A DNA stretch of 64,000 nucleotides. Source: Catellatospora sp. KI3 (lineage in GTDB: Bacteria; Actinomycetota; Actinomycetes; Mycobacteriales; Micromonosporaceae). Of this stretch, positions 41,838-49,728 are shown one piece after another. Position numbers and translations under genes: made by a program. The stretch spans positions 186,001 to 250,000 of the forward strand of contig NZ_JASAMB010000004.1 in NCBI RefSeq assembly GCF_029948125.1, in the 5' to 3' direction. The notes beneath the pieces were generated by a model that made no database searches, was not told the origin of the DNA, and was given only the letters and a program-made list of their open reading frames with translations. Numbering within the stretch: position 1 is the stretch's first letter; each line of letters opens with the position of its first letter.

Positions 41838-42710
41838 GTGGTACGCCGCCTGCTCGCCCTGACCTCCGGCCGCATCGCCGCGGTCATCCTCGCCCTCATC
41901 GCGCTGCTGGCCCTGCTCGGGCCGCTGCTGTCCCCGCAGGACCCGCTCGCGGGCAGCGCCGACATCCTCGCCGACCCCGGCCCGCACCACTGGCTGGGCA
42001 CCGACTACCTGGGTCGCGACGTGCTCAGCCGGCTGCTGGCCGGGTCCCGGCTCAGCGTGCTCGGCGCGCTCCAGGTGACCGTGATGGCGCTGCTGGTCGG
42101 CGTCATCCCCGGCATCCTGTCGGTCTACCTGGGCCGCGCCTTCGAATGGGTCACGCTGCGGCTGGCCGACACCCTGATCGCGCTGCCGTTCCTGGTCTTC
42201 GCCGTCGCCGTCACCGCGCTGCTGGGCAACGGCATCCCGCAGGCCATGCTCACCGTCGGCATCATGGTCTCGCCGCTGTTCTTCCGGGTGTCGCGCGCGG
42301 CCACCCTGTCCGTGGCGCGATCGCAGTACGTCGAGGCGGCGATCATCGCCGGGGCGTCGGTCGGCTGGATCGTGCGCAGGCACGTCTGGACGAAGGTGCT
42401 GCCGCCGATCGCCATCGCCCTGGCCCACACTGCGGGCGTCGGCTTCGTGGTCGTGTCCAGCCTGACCTTCCTCGGCATCGGCGTACGCCCGCCCGCGCCG
42501 ACGTGGGGCGGCATCCTCGCCTCCGACCTGGGCTTCCTCAGCTACCGGCCGTGGGCGCCGCTGCTGCCCACCGCCCTGATCATGGCCACCGTCTGGGCCT
42601 GCAACCTGCTCGCCGACGCGATCCGCGACGTCTCCGGCGAAGCGGGCCGCGCCCTGCTCGACAACAGGAAGCTGCGCGGCCGCCTGGCTGTCGCCGGAAG
42701 GGGTGCCTGA
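41838..42710 (+). CDS. ABC transporter permease, DppC/OppC type
   Basis: A 290-residue permease with a short cytoplasmic N-terminus. The DppC-type segment GPHHWLGTDYLGRDVLSRLL follows helix 1. The EAA-like loop is VEAAIIAGASVGWIVRRHVW, and five further hydrophobic helices follow. GTG start one base after the preceding stop, and TGATG overlap with the next gene, so the importer genes form a tightly coupled operon. Confidence 0.92.
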   Translation: MVRRLLALTSGRIAAVILALIALLALLGPLLSPQDPLAGSADILADPGPHHWLGTDYLGRDVLSRLLAGSRLSVLGALQVTVMALLVGVIPGILSVYLGRAFEWVTLRLADTLIALPFLVFAVAVTALLGNGIPQAMLTVGIMVSPLFFRVSRAATLSVARSQYVEAAIIAGASVGWIVRRHVWTKVLPPIAIALAHTAGVGFVVVSSLTFLGIGVRPPAPTWGGILASDLGFLSYRPWAPLLPTALIMATVWACNLLADAIRDVSGEAGRALLDNRKLRGRLAVAGRGA

Positions 42711-43555
42711 TGAGCGACGCCGCACTGCGCCTGACCGACGTCCGGATCCACGACGCGGTGGGCGACCGGGACATCGTCCACGGCGTCTCGTTCGAGCTGA
42801 CCCCGGGCAAGGTCGTCGGCATCGTCGGGGAGTCCGGCAGCGGCAAGACGCTGACCTGCCGGGCGGTGCTGGGCATCCTGCCGCGGCACTTCTCCGTCAC
42901 CGGCGGCACGATCGAGCTGGCCGGACGCGACACGTCCGGGCTCACCCAGCGCGAGTGGACCGGGCTGCGCGGCACGACGGTCGGGGCCGTGTTCCAGGAC
43001 CCCGCCTCCTACCTCAACCCGTCCATCCGCATCGGGGCGCAGCTCGCCGAGGTCGTCCGGGTCAAGAAGGGGCTGACCCGCCGCGAGGCCCGCCGCCGGG
43101 CCCTGGACCTGCTCAGCTCGGTACGGCTGCGCGAGCCTGACCTCGTCTACCGGCAGTACCCGCACGAGCTGTCCGGCGGCATGCTGCAGCGGGTCCTGAT
43201 CGCCGCCGCGATCGCCGCCGACCCGCAGCTGCTCATCGCCGACGAGGCGACCACCGCCCTCGACGTCACCGTGCAGGCCGAGATCCTGGACCTGCTCACC
43301 GAGCTGCGCGAACGCACCGGCATGGCCCTGATCGTCGTGTCGCACGACCTCGCCGTGGTCGCGCAGCTGTGCGACGAGGTGCTGGTCATGCGCGACGGGA
43401 TCGTCGTCGAGCAGGGCCCGACCGCCCGCGTGCTCTACGACCCTCGCCACGACTACACCCGCCTGCTCATCGCCGAGCACGAGCAGTACGGCCTGGACCG
43501 CTTCCGCGACGCCGCCGAACCCGCCCTGAGCAAGGAGCTCGACCATGTCGGCTGA
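42710..43555 (+). CDS. ABC transporter ATP-binding protein, DppD/OppD type
   Basis: A 281-residue ATPase. It has Walker A GESGSGKTLT, the ABC signature LSGGMLQRVLIA, Walker B LLIADEATTALD and the switch His in VSHDLAV. The D-type annotation follows from order and from the MLQR signature. The C-terminus lacks the oligopeptide-transporter iron-sulfur-like Cys region, so it is a short form. It starts in a one-base overlap with the permease gene and overlaps the next ATPase by 11 bases. Confidence 0.92.
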   Translation: MSDAALRLTDVRIHDAVGDRDIVHGVSFELTPGKVVGIVGESGSGKTLTCRAVLGILPRHFSVTGGTIELAGRDTSGLTQREWTGLRGTTVGAVFQDPASYLNPSIRIGAQLAEVVRVKKGLTRREARRRALDLLSSVRLREPDLVYRQYPHELSGGMLQRVLIAAAIAADPQLLIADEATTALDVTVQAEILDLLTELRERTGMALIVVSHDLAVVAQLCDEVLVMRDGIVVEQGPTARVLYDPRHDYTRLLIAEHEQYGLDRFRDAAEPALSKELDHVG

Positions 43556-44378
43556 CGCCCGCCCGGTCCTGCGCGTGACCGACCTGGACGTGCACTACCG
43601 CCGCGGCACCGGCCGCCTGCACGCGCTGCGCGGCGCGAGCCTGACCGTGGCGCCCGGCGAGACCGTGGGCGTGATCGGCGAGACCGGCTCCGGCAAGTCC
43701 ACCCTGGCCCGCGCGGTGCTCGGCCTGGTCCGCCCGTCGGGGGGCCGGATCGAGATCGCGGGCGGGGACGTAACCGGTCACTCGACCCGGCAGTGGCGCG
43801 CCCTGCGCCGCCGCGGCGTGCTCCAGTACGTCTTCCAGGACCCGCTGCGCAGCCTGGACCCCGACCTGACCGTCGCCGAGTCGCTCATCGAACCGCTGCT
43901 CGTCCAGGGCCGCCCGCGCCGCGAGGCGACCGAGCTGGCGCGGGCGTACCTGGACCGGGTGCACCTGGACGAGGAGCTGCTGCACCGGCTGCCGGGCGAG
44001 CTGTCCGGCGGCCAGCGCCAGCGGGTGGCGGTCGCCCGGGCCCTGGTCACCGACCCGGAACTGATCATCCTCGACGAGCCGGTGAGCGCGCTGGACTCGG
44101 CCAACCGGGTCCGGGCGCTGGAGCTGCTCAAGCAGCTGCGCGACTCCGGTGCGGCGCTGGTGTTCATCTCGCACGACCTGGGCTCGGTGGCCGGGATCGC
44201 CGACCGGATCGCGGTGCTCTACCAGGGCCGCGTCGTCGAGACGGCGCCGGCCCGGGAACTGGTCAACGCGCCGCGGCACCCGTACACCCGCCTGCTCGTC
44301 AGCTCCGCGCCGACGCTGTCCTCGGCGGCGGGCGACCGTGCCCGCCGCGAGGCGCTGCGCGAGCTCCTGCACGTCTGA
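43545..44378 (+). CDS. ABC transporter ATP-binding protein, DppF/OppF type
   Basis: A 277-residue ATPase forming the heterodimer with the previous gene product. It has Walker A GETGSGKSTLAR, signature LSGGQRQRVAVARAL, Walker B LIILDEPVSALD and the switch His in ISHDLGS. The C-terminal PRHPYTRLLVSSAP is the conserved family ending that contacts the solute-binding domain region. GAGGAAGAG and 18 bases separate it from the FAD monooxygenase gene, so the operon continues. Confidence 0.92.
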   Translation: MSADARPVLRVTDLDVHYRRGTGRLHALRGASLTVAPGETVGVIGETGSGKSTLARAVLGLVRPSGGRIEIAGGDVTGHSTRQWRALRRRGVLQYVFQDPLRSLDPDLTVAESLIEPLLVQGRPRREATELARAYLDRVHLDEELLHRLPGELSGGQRQRVAVARALVTDPELIILDEPVSALDSANRVRALELLKQLRDSGAALVFISHDLGSVAGIADRIAVLYQGRVVETAPARELVNAPRHPYTRLLVSSAPTLSSAAGDRARREALRELLHV

Positions 44379-44396
44379 ACCGAGAGGAAGAGAGCC

Positions 44397-46844
44397 ATGG
44401 TCCGTCAACCCGCAGCCGACGTCCACTTTCCCACCGCCGCACCGCCCGCCGAGACCGACGTGCTGATCGTCGGCGCCGGCCCGGTGGGCCTGTCGGCCGC
44501 CGTCGAGCTGACCGCGCGCGGGGTCTCGGTCGCCGTCGTCGACGCCGCCACCGGGGCGACCCTGGTCCGCGCCGGGGCGATGGGGCACTCGCCGCGCGTG
44601 GTCGAGCACTTCCGGCGCTGGGGCGTGCTGCAGCGCATCCGTACCGGCTGGACGTTCCCGCCGGAGTGGAACCGGGGCATCCGGCTGGCCACGTCGCTGA
44701 CCGGGCACGACCTGATCCCGGACGGCGAGCGGCGCCAGCCGTCGGGCGCCTCGCTGGCCCGGCCGATCCGCCGCCCGCAGACCGCCCTCCAGCAGGCGTT
44801 CCTGGACCACCTGGGCCTGCACGGGGTGCCGGTCAGCGGCGGCTGGCGCGTCACCGGACTGGACGACACCGGCGACGGCGTACGCACGACCGTCACCGCC
44901 GACGGCCAGACCCGCACCATCGCCTCCCGGTACGTCATCGGCGCCGACGGGGGCAGCAGCACCGTGCGCCGGCTGGCCGGAATCGAGCGGGTGGGCGAGC
45001 ACGCCACCGAGCGGCTGTTCCGCCTGATCGTCCGGCACGCGCCGGGCGCGCTCGGGGCGGCGCCCAGCGGCACCAACATCGTCTACAACCAGCGGGCGTC
45101 GGGGTTCCTGGCCGCGATCAGCCCGACCGAGTGGCGCGTGTACGCGGGGCCGTACCCGCTGGACGTCGAGCCGGCCGCCGACGAGCTGCTGGACATCGCG
45201 CGGTCGGCGTTCGGGGTGCCCGACCTGGAGCTGGAGCTGGCGTCGAAGACGACGTACTACCAGGCGACGCGGATCGCCGAGACGTTCCGCAAGGGGCGGG
45301 TGCTGCTCGCCGGGGACGCCGCGCACGTGCGCACCCCGGGCGGCAACCTGGGCGAGGGCTTCGGCGACGTGGCGAACCTGGGCTGGAAGCTGGCGGCGGT
45401 GCTGGCCGGGCACGGCGGCGAAGCGCTGCTGGACTCGTACGACGCCGAGCGCCGCCCGCACAACCAGCGGGTCGCCGACCACGCGCTGGACTCGGCGCGG
45501 CGCTCGCGGGCGCTGCTGGCGCGCATCCGCGCCGACGGGGTGCCCGACGACGCCGACGACAGCGCACGGGCGCGGCGGCGCCGGGGCGAGATCGCCGAGC
45601 TGCTGGGCGCCGAACCGCGCGGCGAGGCGATCGGCGTGCTGTTCGACGAGCGCTACGACGCCTCGGGCGTGGTCTGGTACGAGCCCGGCCAGCAGGAGAC
45701 CGACCAGCCGTGGCGCGCGGCGGTCTACACCGACGATCCGCGCCCCGGCCACCGGGCCCCCGACGCGTACGTGGACCCGTGGGGCGACACCCTCTACGAC
45801 CGGCTCGGCCTGGACTTCGGACTGCTGCTGAGCGAGCCGGACGCCGAGCTGGCCGAGGCGTTCACCGCGGCGGCGGCCGAGCGGGGCCTGGGGCTGGCGG
45901 TGGTGCACCTGCCCGAAGGACCGGCCCGCGAGCACTACCCCGAGGGCGCGGTGCTGGTGCGGCCCGATCAGCACGTCGCCTGGCGGGGCCGGGCGCTGCC
46001 GCCGGGCGGGGCCGCCGCCGTCCTCGACCACGTCCTCGGCGTGCGCGCCGCGACCGTACCCGCGAAAGGCACCACCATGTCGTACTTCCTCGACTTCACC
46101 GGCCCGGCCGAGCTGCGCACCCGGGGCACCGTCCTGATCGTCCCCGGCCGCGGCGAGAGCGCCTCCGGGTACGTCCGCCTCGGCAGCCGCCTGGCCGCCG
46201 ACGCGTACCGGGTGCGGGTGGTACCGGCTCCGGCGCTGGACGAGTCCGACGTCGAGGGCTCGCTCGACCGGTTCGCGGCGGTGCTGACCGAGGCCGTCAA
46301 GGGCCTCGGTGACGAGCCCGTGACACCGCTGGTCCTGCTCGGCGCGGACACCGGCGCCGCCACCGTGGCGAGCCTGGTGGCCCGGTCCGGCCCGGAGGTG
46401 CCGTGGTGGCCCGCGGCCGTGGTGCTGGCGGGGCTGCCGGGCTACGCCGAGCACCGGACTGAGGGCTGGGAGGCGGAGCTGGACGGGCGTACGCACTGCC
46501 CGGCGCACCGGGGCGTGCTCGGCAACGATCCGACGGTGGTGCCGGGCGCGCTGGCCGGGCCGGTGCCCACGCGGCTGCTCGACGGCGCCTACGCGAGCAA
46601 GGCGGAGGTGCCGCACCTGATCCTGACCGGCGACACCGACCCGTACGCCGACCGCGAGCGGCTGGCGCAGCTGGCCGGGATCCTGCCGACGGCCCGGCTC
46701 GCGGTGGTGCGCGGCGCCCACCACGACGTCCTGAACGACCTCCAGCACCGCTCGGTCGCCGCCGAGGTGGTGTCCTTCCTGGAGGCCGTGCGGGCGGAGC
46801 AGCCGCTGGAGCGCGTCGTCCAGGTCGAGCACAGCACCTGGTGA
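44397..46844 (+). CDS. FAD-dependent monooxygenase fused to an alpha/beta hydrolase-like domain
   Basis: An 815-residue two-domain protein. Residues about 20-550 form a class A aromatic-type FAD monooxygenase with GAGPVG at 26-31 and GDAAHVRTPGGNLGEG near 305-320. Residues 561-815 look like an alpha/beta hydrolase: nucleophile-elbow GADTG (Asp651 in place of Ser), an acid in TGDTDPY and His in GAHHDV. Met561 is preceded by GAAAGG at SD distance, so a separate hydrolase may also be made. The role in the sulfur locus (oxidising then cleaving an organosulfur compound) is inferred from context. Confidence 0.85.
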   Translation: MVRQPAADVHFPTAAPPAETDVLIVGAGPVGLSAAVELTARGVSVAVVDAATGATLVRAGAMGHSPRVVEHFRRWGVLQRIRTGWTFPPEWNRGIRLATSLTGHDLIPDGERRQPSGASLARPIRRPQTALQQAFLDHLGLHGVPVSGGWRVTGLDDTGDGVRTTVTADGQTRTIASRYVIGADGGSSTVRRLAGIERVGEHATERLFRLIVRHAPGALGAAPSGTNIVYNQRASGFLAAISPTEWRVYAGPYPLDVEPAADELLDIARSAFGVPDLELELASKTTYYQATRIAETFRKGRVLLAGDAAHVRTPGGNLGEGFGDVANLGWKLAAVLAGHGGEALLDSYDAERRPHNQRVADHALDSARRSRALLARIRADGVPDDADDSARARRRRGEIAELLGAEPRGEAIGVLFDERYDASGVVWYEPGQQETDQPWRAAVYTDDPRPGHRAPDAYVDPWGDTLYDRLGLDFGLLLSEPDAELAEAFTAAAAERGLGLAVVHLPEGPAREHYPEGAVLVRPDQHVAWRGRALPPGGAAAVLDHVLGVRAATVPAKGTTMSYFLDFTGPAELRTRGTVLIVPGRGESASGYVRLGSRLAADAYRVRVVPAPALDESDVEGSLDRFAAVLTEAVKGLGDEPVTPLVLLGADTGAATVASLVARSGPEVPWWPAAVVLAGLPGYAEHRTEGWEAELDGRTHCPAHRGVLGNDPTVVPGALAGPVPTRLLDGAYASKAEVPHLILTGDTDPYADRERLAQLAGILPTARLAVVRGAHHDVLNDLQHRSVAAEVVSFLEAVRAEQPLERVVQVEHSTW

Positions 46845-46911
46845 ACGGGGTCGCGTCCCAACATGTAATCCCTACTTGACCGATAGGAGATGTAGGTAGC
46901 AAGCTCCCTGC

Positions 46912-47733
46912 GTGCCCGATCACAGCAACACCTCCGCGACGACCTCGCGCCGCCTGCGCACCACCGGCCTGCGGCTCGGGGCCGTCGCGCTGCTCATCGC
47001 CGCCTGGTGGGCGGTCGCGGCGGCCGAGATCTGGCCGCCGGTGTTCGTGCCGTCGCCGCAGTCGGTGTGGCAGCAGTTCCTGGACACCGCCGGACTGAGC
47101 GGCGCCGCCCGACCCGGCTGGGCCGGCTACTCGCTGAGCGAGCACCTGCTCGCCAGCCTGCGGCGGATGGCCCTGGGCTGCGCGTACGGCATCAGCGGCG
47201 GCCTGGTCCTCGGCCTGCTGGTCGGCCTGATCCCGGCCGTGTCCACGGTGCTCGGTCCGGCCATCACGTTCCTGCGCACCCTCCCGCCGCTGGCCTACCT
47301 CAGCCTGCTGGTCATCTGGTTCGGCATCGACGAGGCGCCCAAGGTGTGGCTGCTGCTGCTGGCGGCGCTGCCGCCGGTCGCGGTCGCCACCGCCGACGCG
47401 GTGCGCGGGGTGCCCGCCGACTACCTGCACGCCGCCCGCTCCCTGGGCACCGGCCGGGCGATGCTGCCGTGGCGGGTGCTGCTGCCCGCCGCCGCGCCGG
47501 AGATCCTCACCGGCATCCGGCTCGCGGTCGGCGTCGCGTACACCACCGTGGTCGCCGCCGAGACGATCAACGGCGTGCCCGGCGTCGGCGGCATGATCCG
47601 CGACGCCCAGCGCTACAACCAGACCGACGTCGTCGTACTCGGCATCATCCTGATCGGCCTGTCCGGCCTGGCCTTCGACGGCCTCCTCCAGCTCGCCCAG
47701 CGCCGCCTCACCCCGTGGCGCGGGCGTGTGTGA
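46912..47733 (+). CDS. ABC transporter permease, SsuC/TauC type
   Basis: A 273-residue permease of the nitrate/sulfonate/taurine family with six helices. The N-terminal PVFVPSPQSVWQQFLD and the EAA loop DYLHAARSLGTGRAMLPWRV are typical of SsuC/TauC. The GTG start follows a 67-base gap that contains a CCTAC/GTAGG inverted pair and TTGACC, so a new promoter is possible. It forms an importer with the next two genes and probably carries sulfonates or sulfate esters. Confidence 0.9.
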   Translation: MPDHSNTSATTSRRLRTTGLRLGAVALLIAAWWAVAAAEIWPPVFVPSPQSVWQQFLDTAGLSGAARPGWAGYSLSEHLLASLRRMALGCAYGISGGLVLGLLVGLIPAVSTVLGPAITFLRTLPPLAYLSLLVIWFGIDEAPKVWLLLLAALPPVAVATADAVRGVPADYLHAARSLGTGRAMLPWRVLLPAAAPEILTGIRLAVGVAYTTVVAAETINGVPGVGGMIRDAQRYNQTDVVVLGIILIGLSGLAFDGLLQLAQRRLTPWRGRV

Positions 47734-47759
47734 CCCCCGAAAATGATGGAAGGAATCCT

Positions 47760-48818
47760 GTGAACCACTCCGTAGACCGCCGCCGACTGCTGCTGGGAGC
47801 CCTGGGGCTGGCCGCCGCGCCGGTGCTGGCGGCCTGCACCGGCGACGCCGACCCCGCCCCGGCGGGCAGCGGCGGCACCGCCGCCCCCAAGCAGCTGCGC
47901 ATCGGCTACCAGCTGATCCCGAACGGCGACCTGATCGTCAAGGACCTCGGCTGGCTGGAGGAGGCGCTGCCCGGCACCAAGGTGGTGTGGAGCAAGTTCG
48001 ACTCCGGCGGCGACGTCAACACCGCCATCCTGGCGGGCAGCCTCGACATCGGCCTGGCCGGCAGCAGCCCGGTCGCCCGGGGCCTGGCCGCGCCGCTGAA
48101 CATCCCGTACGCCGTGCCGTGGATCTTCGACGTCATCGGCGACAACGAGTCGCTGGCGGTCAAGCCGGAGATCGCCGACGTGGCGGGGCTGGCAGGCAAG
48201 AAGGTGGCCACCCCGTTCTCGTCCACCTCGCACTACAGCCTGCTCGCCGCGCTGGCCGACGCGGGCGTGCCCGAGAACAGCGTGAAGATCATCGACCTGG
48301 AGCCGCCGGAGATCCAGGCCGCCTGGCAGCGCGGCGACATCGACGGCGCCTACGTGTGGACGCCTGTGCTCGCCGAGCTGCGCAAGACCGGCAAGGTGCT
48401 GGTCACCAGCCGCCAGCTGGCGGCCAAGGGCAAGCTCACCGCCGACCTGGCCGTGGTGCGCACGGAGTTCCTCCAGCAGTACCCGGCCGTGGTCAAGACC
48501 TGGATCCAGCAGCAGGACCGGGCCGTCAAGCTCGTCCGCGGCGACAAGACCGCCGCCGCGCAGGCCATCGGACGCCAGCTCAACCTCGACGCCGACGAGG
48601 CCGGGGCGCAGCTGTCCGAACTGGTGCTGCTCGACGCGTCCGAGCAGGCCGGACCGGACTACCTGGGCACCCCGGCCGCGCCGGGCAAGCTCGCCGACAA
48701 CCTGCACTCGGCCGCCGAGTTCCTGACCGCGCAGGGCAAGCTCACCGCCGCGCCGAGCCTGGACGCGTACCGCAAGGGCCTGGCCACGCAGGCGCTCGCC
48801 GATGCCGCCAAGGCCTGA
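47760..48818 (+). CDS. ABC transporter substrate-binding protein, SsuA/TauA type
   Basis: A 352-residue lipoprotein of the taurine/sulfonate-binding family. The N-terminus DRRRLLLGALGLAAAPVLAA with Cys as the next residue combines a Tat-like twin-Arg and a lipobox. LRIGYQLIPNGDLIVKDLGW and the SFDSGGDVNTAILAGSLDIG-like segment match TauA, including the Gly-rich loop that binds the sulfonate. GGAAGGAAT precedes the GTG. The gene lies 26 bases after the permease gene and overlaps the ATPase gene by 17 bases. Confidence 0.9.
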   Translation: MNHSVDRRRLLLGALGLAAAPVLAACTGDADPAPAGSGGTAAPKQLRIGYQLIPNGDLIVKDLGWLEEALPGTKVVWSKFDSGGDVNTAILAGSLDIGLAGSSPVARGLAAPLNIPYAVPWIFDVIGDNESLAVKPEIADVAGLAGKKVATPFSSTSHYSLLAALADAGVPENSVKIIDLEPPEIQAAWQRGDIDGAYVWTPVLAELRKTGKVLVTSRQLAAKGKLTADLAVVRTEFLQQYPAVVKTWIQQQDRAVKLVRGDKTAAAQAIGRQLNLDADEAGAQLSELVLLDASEQAGPDYLGTPAAPGKLADNLHSAAEFLTAQGKLTAAPSLDAYRKGLATQALADAAKA

Positions 48819-49626
48819 GCAGGCCGTCCCGGACAGTGCCGCCGCCGCGGCGGTGGCACTGTCCGGGGTGCGGCACCAGTACCGCGCCCGCGGCCGCGGC
48901 GTCCTCGCCCTGGACGGGATCGACCTGCTCGTCGAGCCCGGCGAGGCGCTGGCCGTGGTCGGCCCGTCCGGCTGCGGCAAGAGCACGCTGCTGCGCATGA
49001 TCGCCGGGTTCCTGCGCCCCACGCACGGCCGGATCACCGTCGGCGGAACGCCGGTGACCAGGCCGGGTCCGGACCGTGGCGTGGTGTTCCAGCAGCCGCG
49101 GCTGTTCCCGTGGCTGTCGGTGCGCGCCAACGTGGCGTACGGGCTGCGCGAGGCCGGAGTGCCGCGCCGGTCCCGGCTCCCGCGCGTGGAGGAGCTGCTG
49201 GACCTCGTCGGGCTGGGCGACGTCGGCGGGCTGCGGCCGTACGAGCTGTCCGGCGGGATGCAGCAGCGGGCGGCGATCGCGCGGGCGCTGGCCCCGGACC
49301 CGGGCATCCTGCTGCTGGACGAGCCGTTCGCCGCGCTCGACGCGCTGACCCGCGAGCGGCTGCAGGACGAGCTGCGCCGGATCTGGCTGCGTACCGGCAA
49401 GACGCTGGTCCTGGTCACGCACAGCGTGGACGAGGCGGCGCTGCTCGGCAGCCGGATCGTCGTGCTGAGCCCCCGGCCCGGCACGGTGGTGCTGGACCAG
49501 CGGTCCGAGCTGCCGCGCGCCGAGCACCCCCGCACCGAACCGGAGTTCGCGCGGCGGCGGGAGCAGATCCTCGCGGCGGTGCGCGGCGACGCCCGCCCGG
49601 CCGACCCGGCACCGGTTCACATTTAA
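48802..49626 (+). CDS. ABC transporter ATP-binding protein, SsuB/TauB type
   Basis: A 274-residue ATPase. It has Walker A GPSGCGKSTLLR, the conserved Q-loop VVFQQPRLFPWLSV, signature LSGGMQQRAAIARAL, Walker B ILLLDEPFAALD and switch His VTHSVDEA. The PRLFPW segment is typical of the nitrate/sulfonate/taurine group. It completes the second importer of the locus. The sulfatase gene follows after about 100 bases that are unusually A/T-rich at 49620-49650. Confidence 0.92.
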   Translation: MPPRPEQAVPDSAAAAAVALSGVRHQYRARGRGVLALDGIDLLVEPGEALAVVGPSGCGKSTLLRMIAGFLRPTHGRITVGGTPVTRPGPDRGVVFQQPRLFPWLSVRANVAYGLREAGVPRRSRLPRVEELLDLVGLGDVGGLRPYELSGGMQQRAAIARALAPDPGILLLDEPFAALDALTRERLQDELRRIWLRTGKTLVLVTHSVDEAALLGSRIVVLSPRPGTVVLDQRSELPRAEHPRTEPEFARRREQILAAVRGDARPADPAPVHI

Positions 49627-49728
49627 ATAAACACATCTCAATCAATCACTCGTTGCCGGAGGAATACCCTCGCCGTACGGTCGCCTGTGCGGCGCCTCCG
49701 ACAACCGTCGCGGAACGAGGTAACGGAC

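Noticed and set aside
43467-46832. 1121-codon minus-strand open frame
   Set aside because: It is antisense to an ABC ATPase and the FAD monooxygenase, with no domain or plausible start. It is a shadow of GC-rich codons.
46845-46911. A second leader peptide before the SsuC-type permease
   Set aside because: The 67 bases hold an inverted CCTAC/GTAGG and a TTGACC, but no short ORF with Cys codons.
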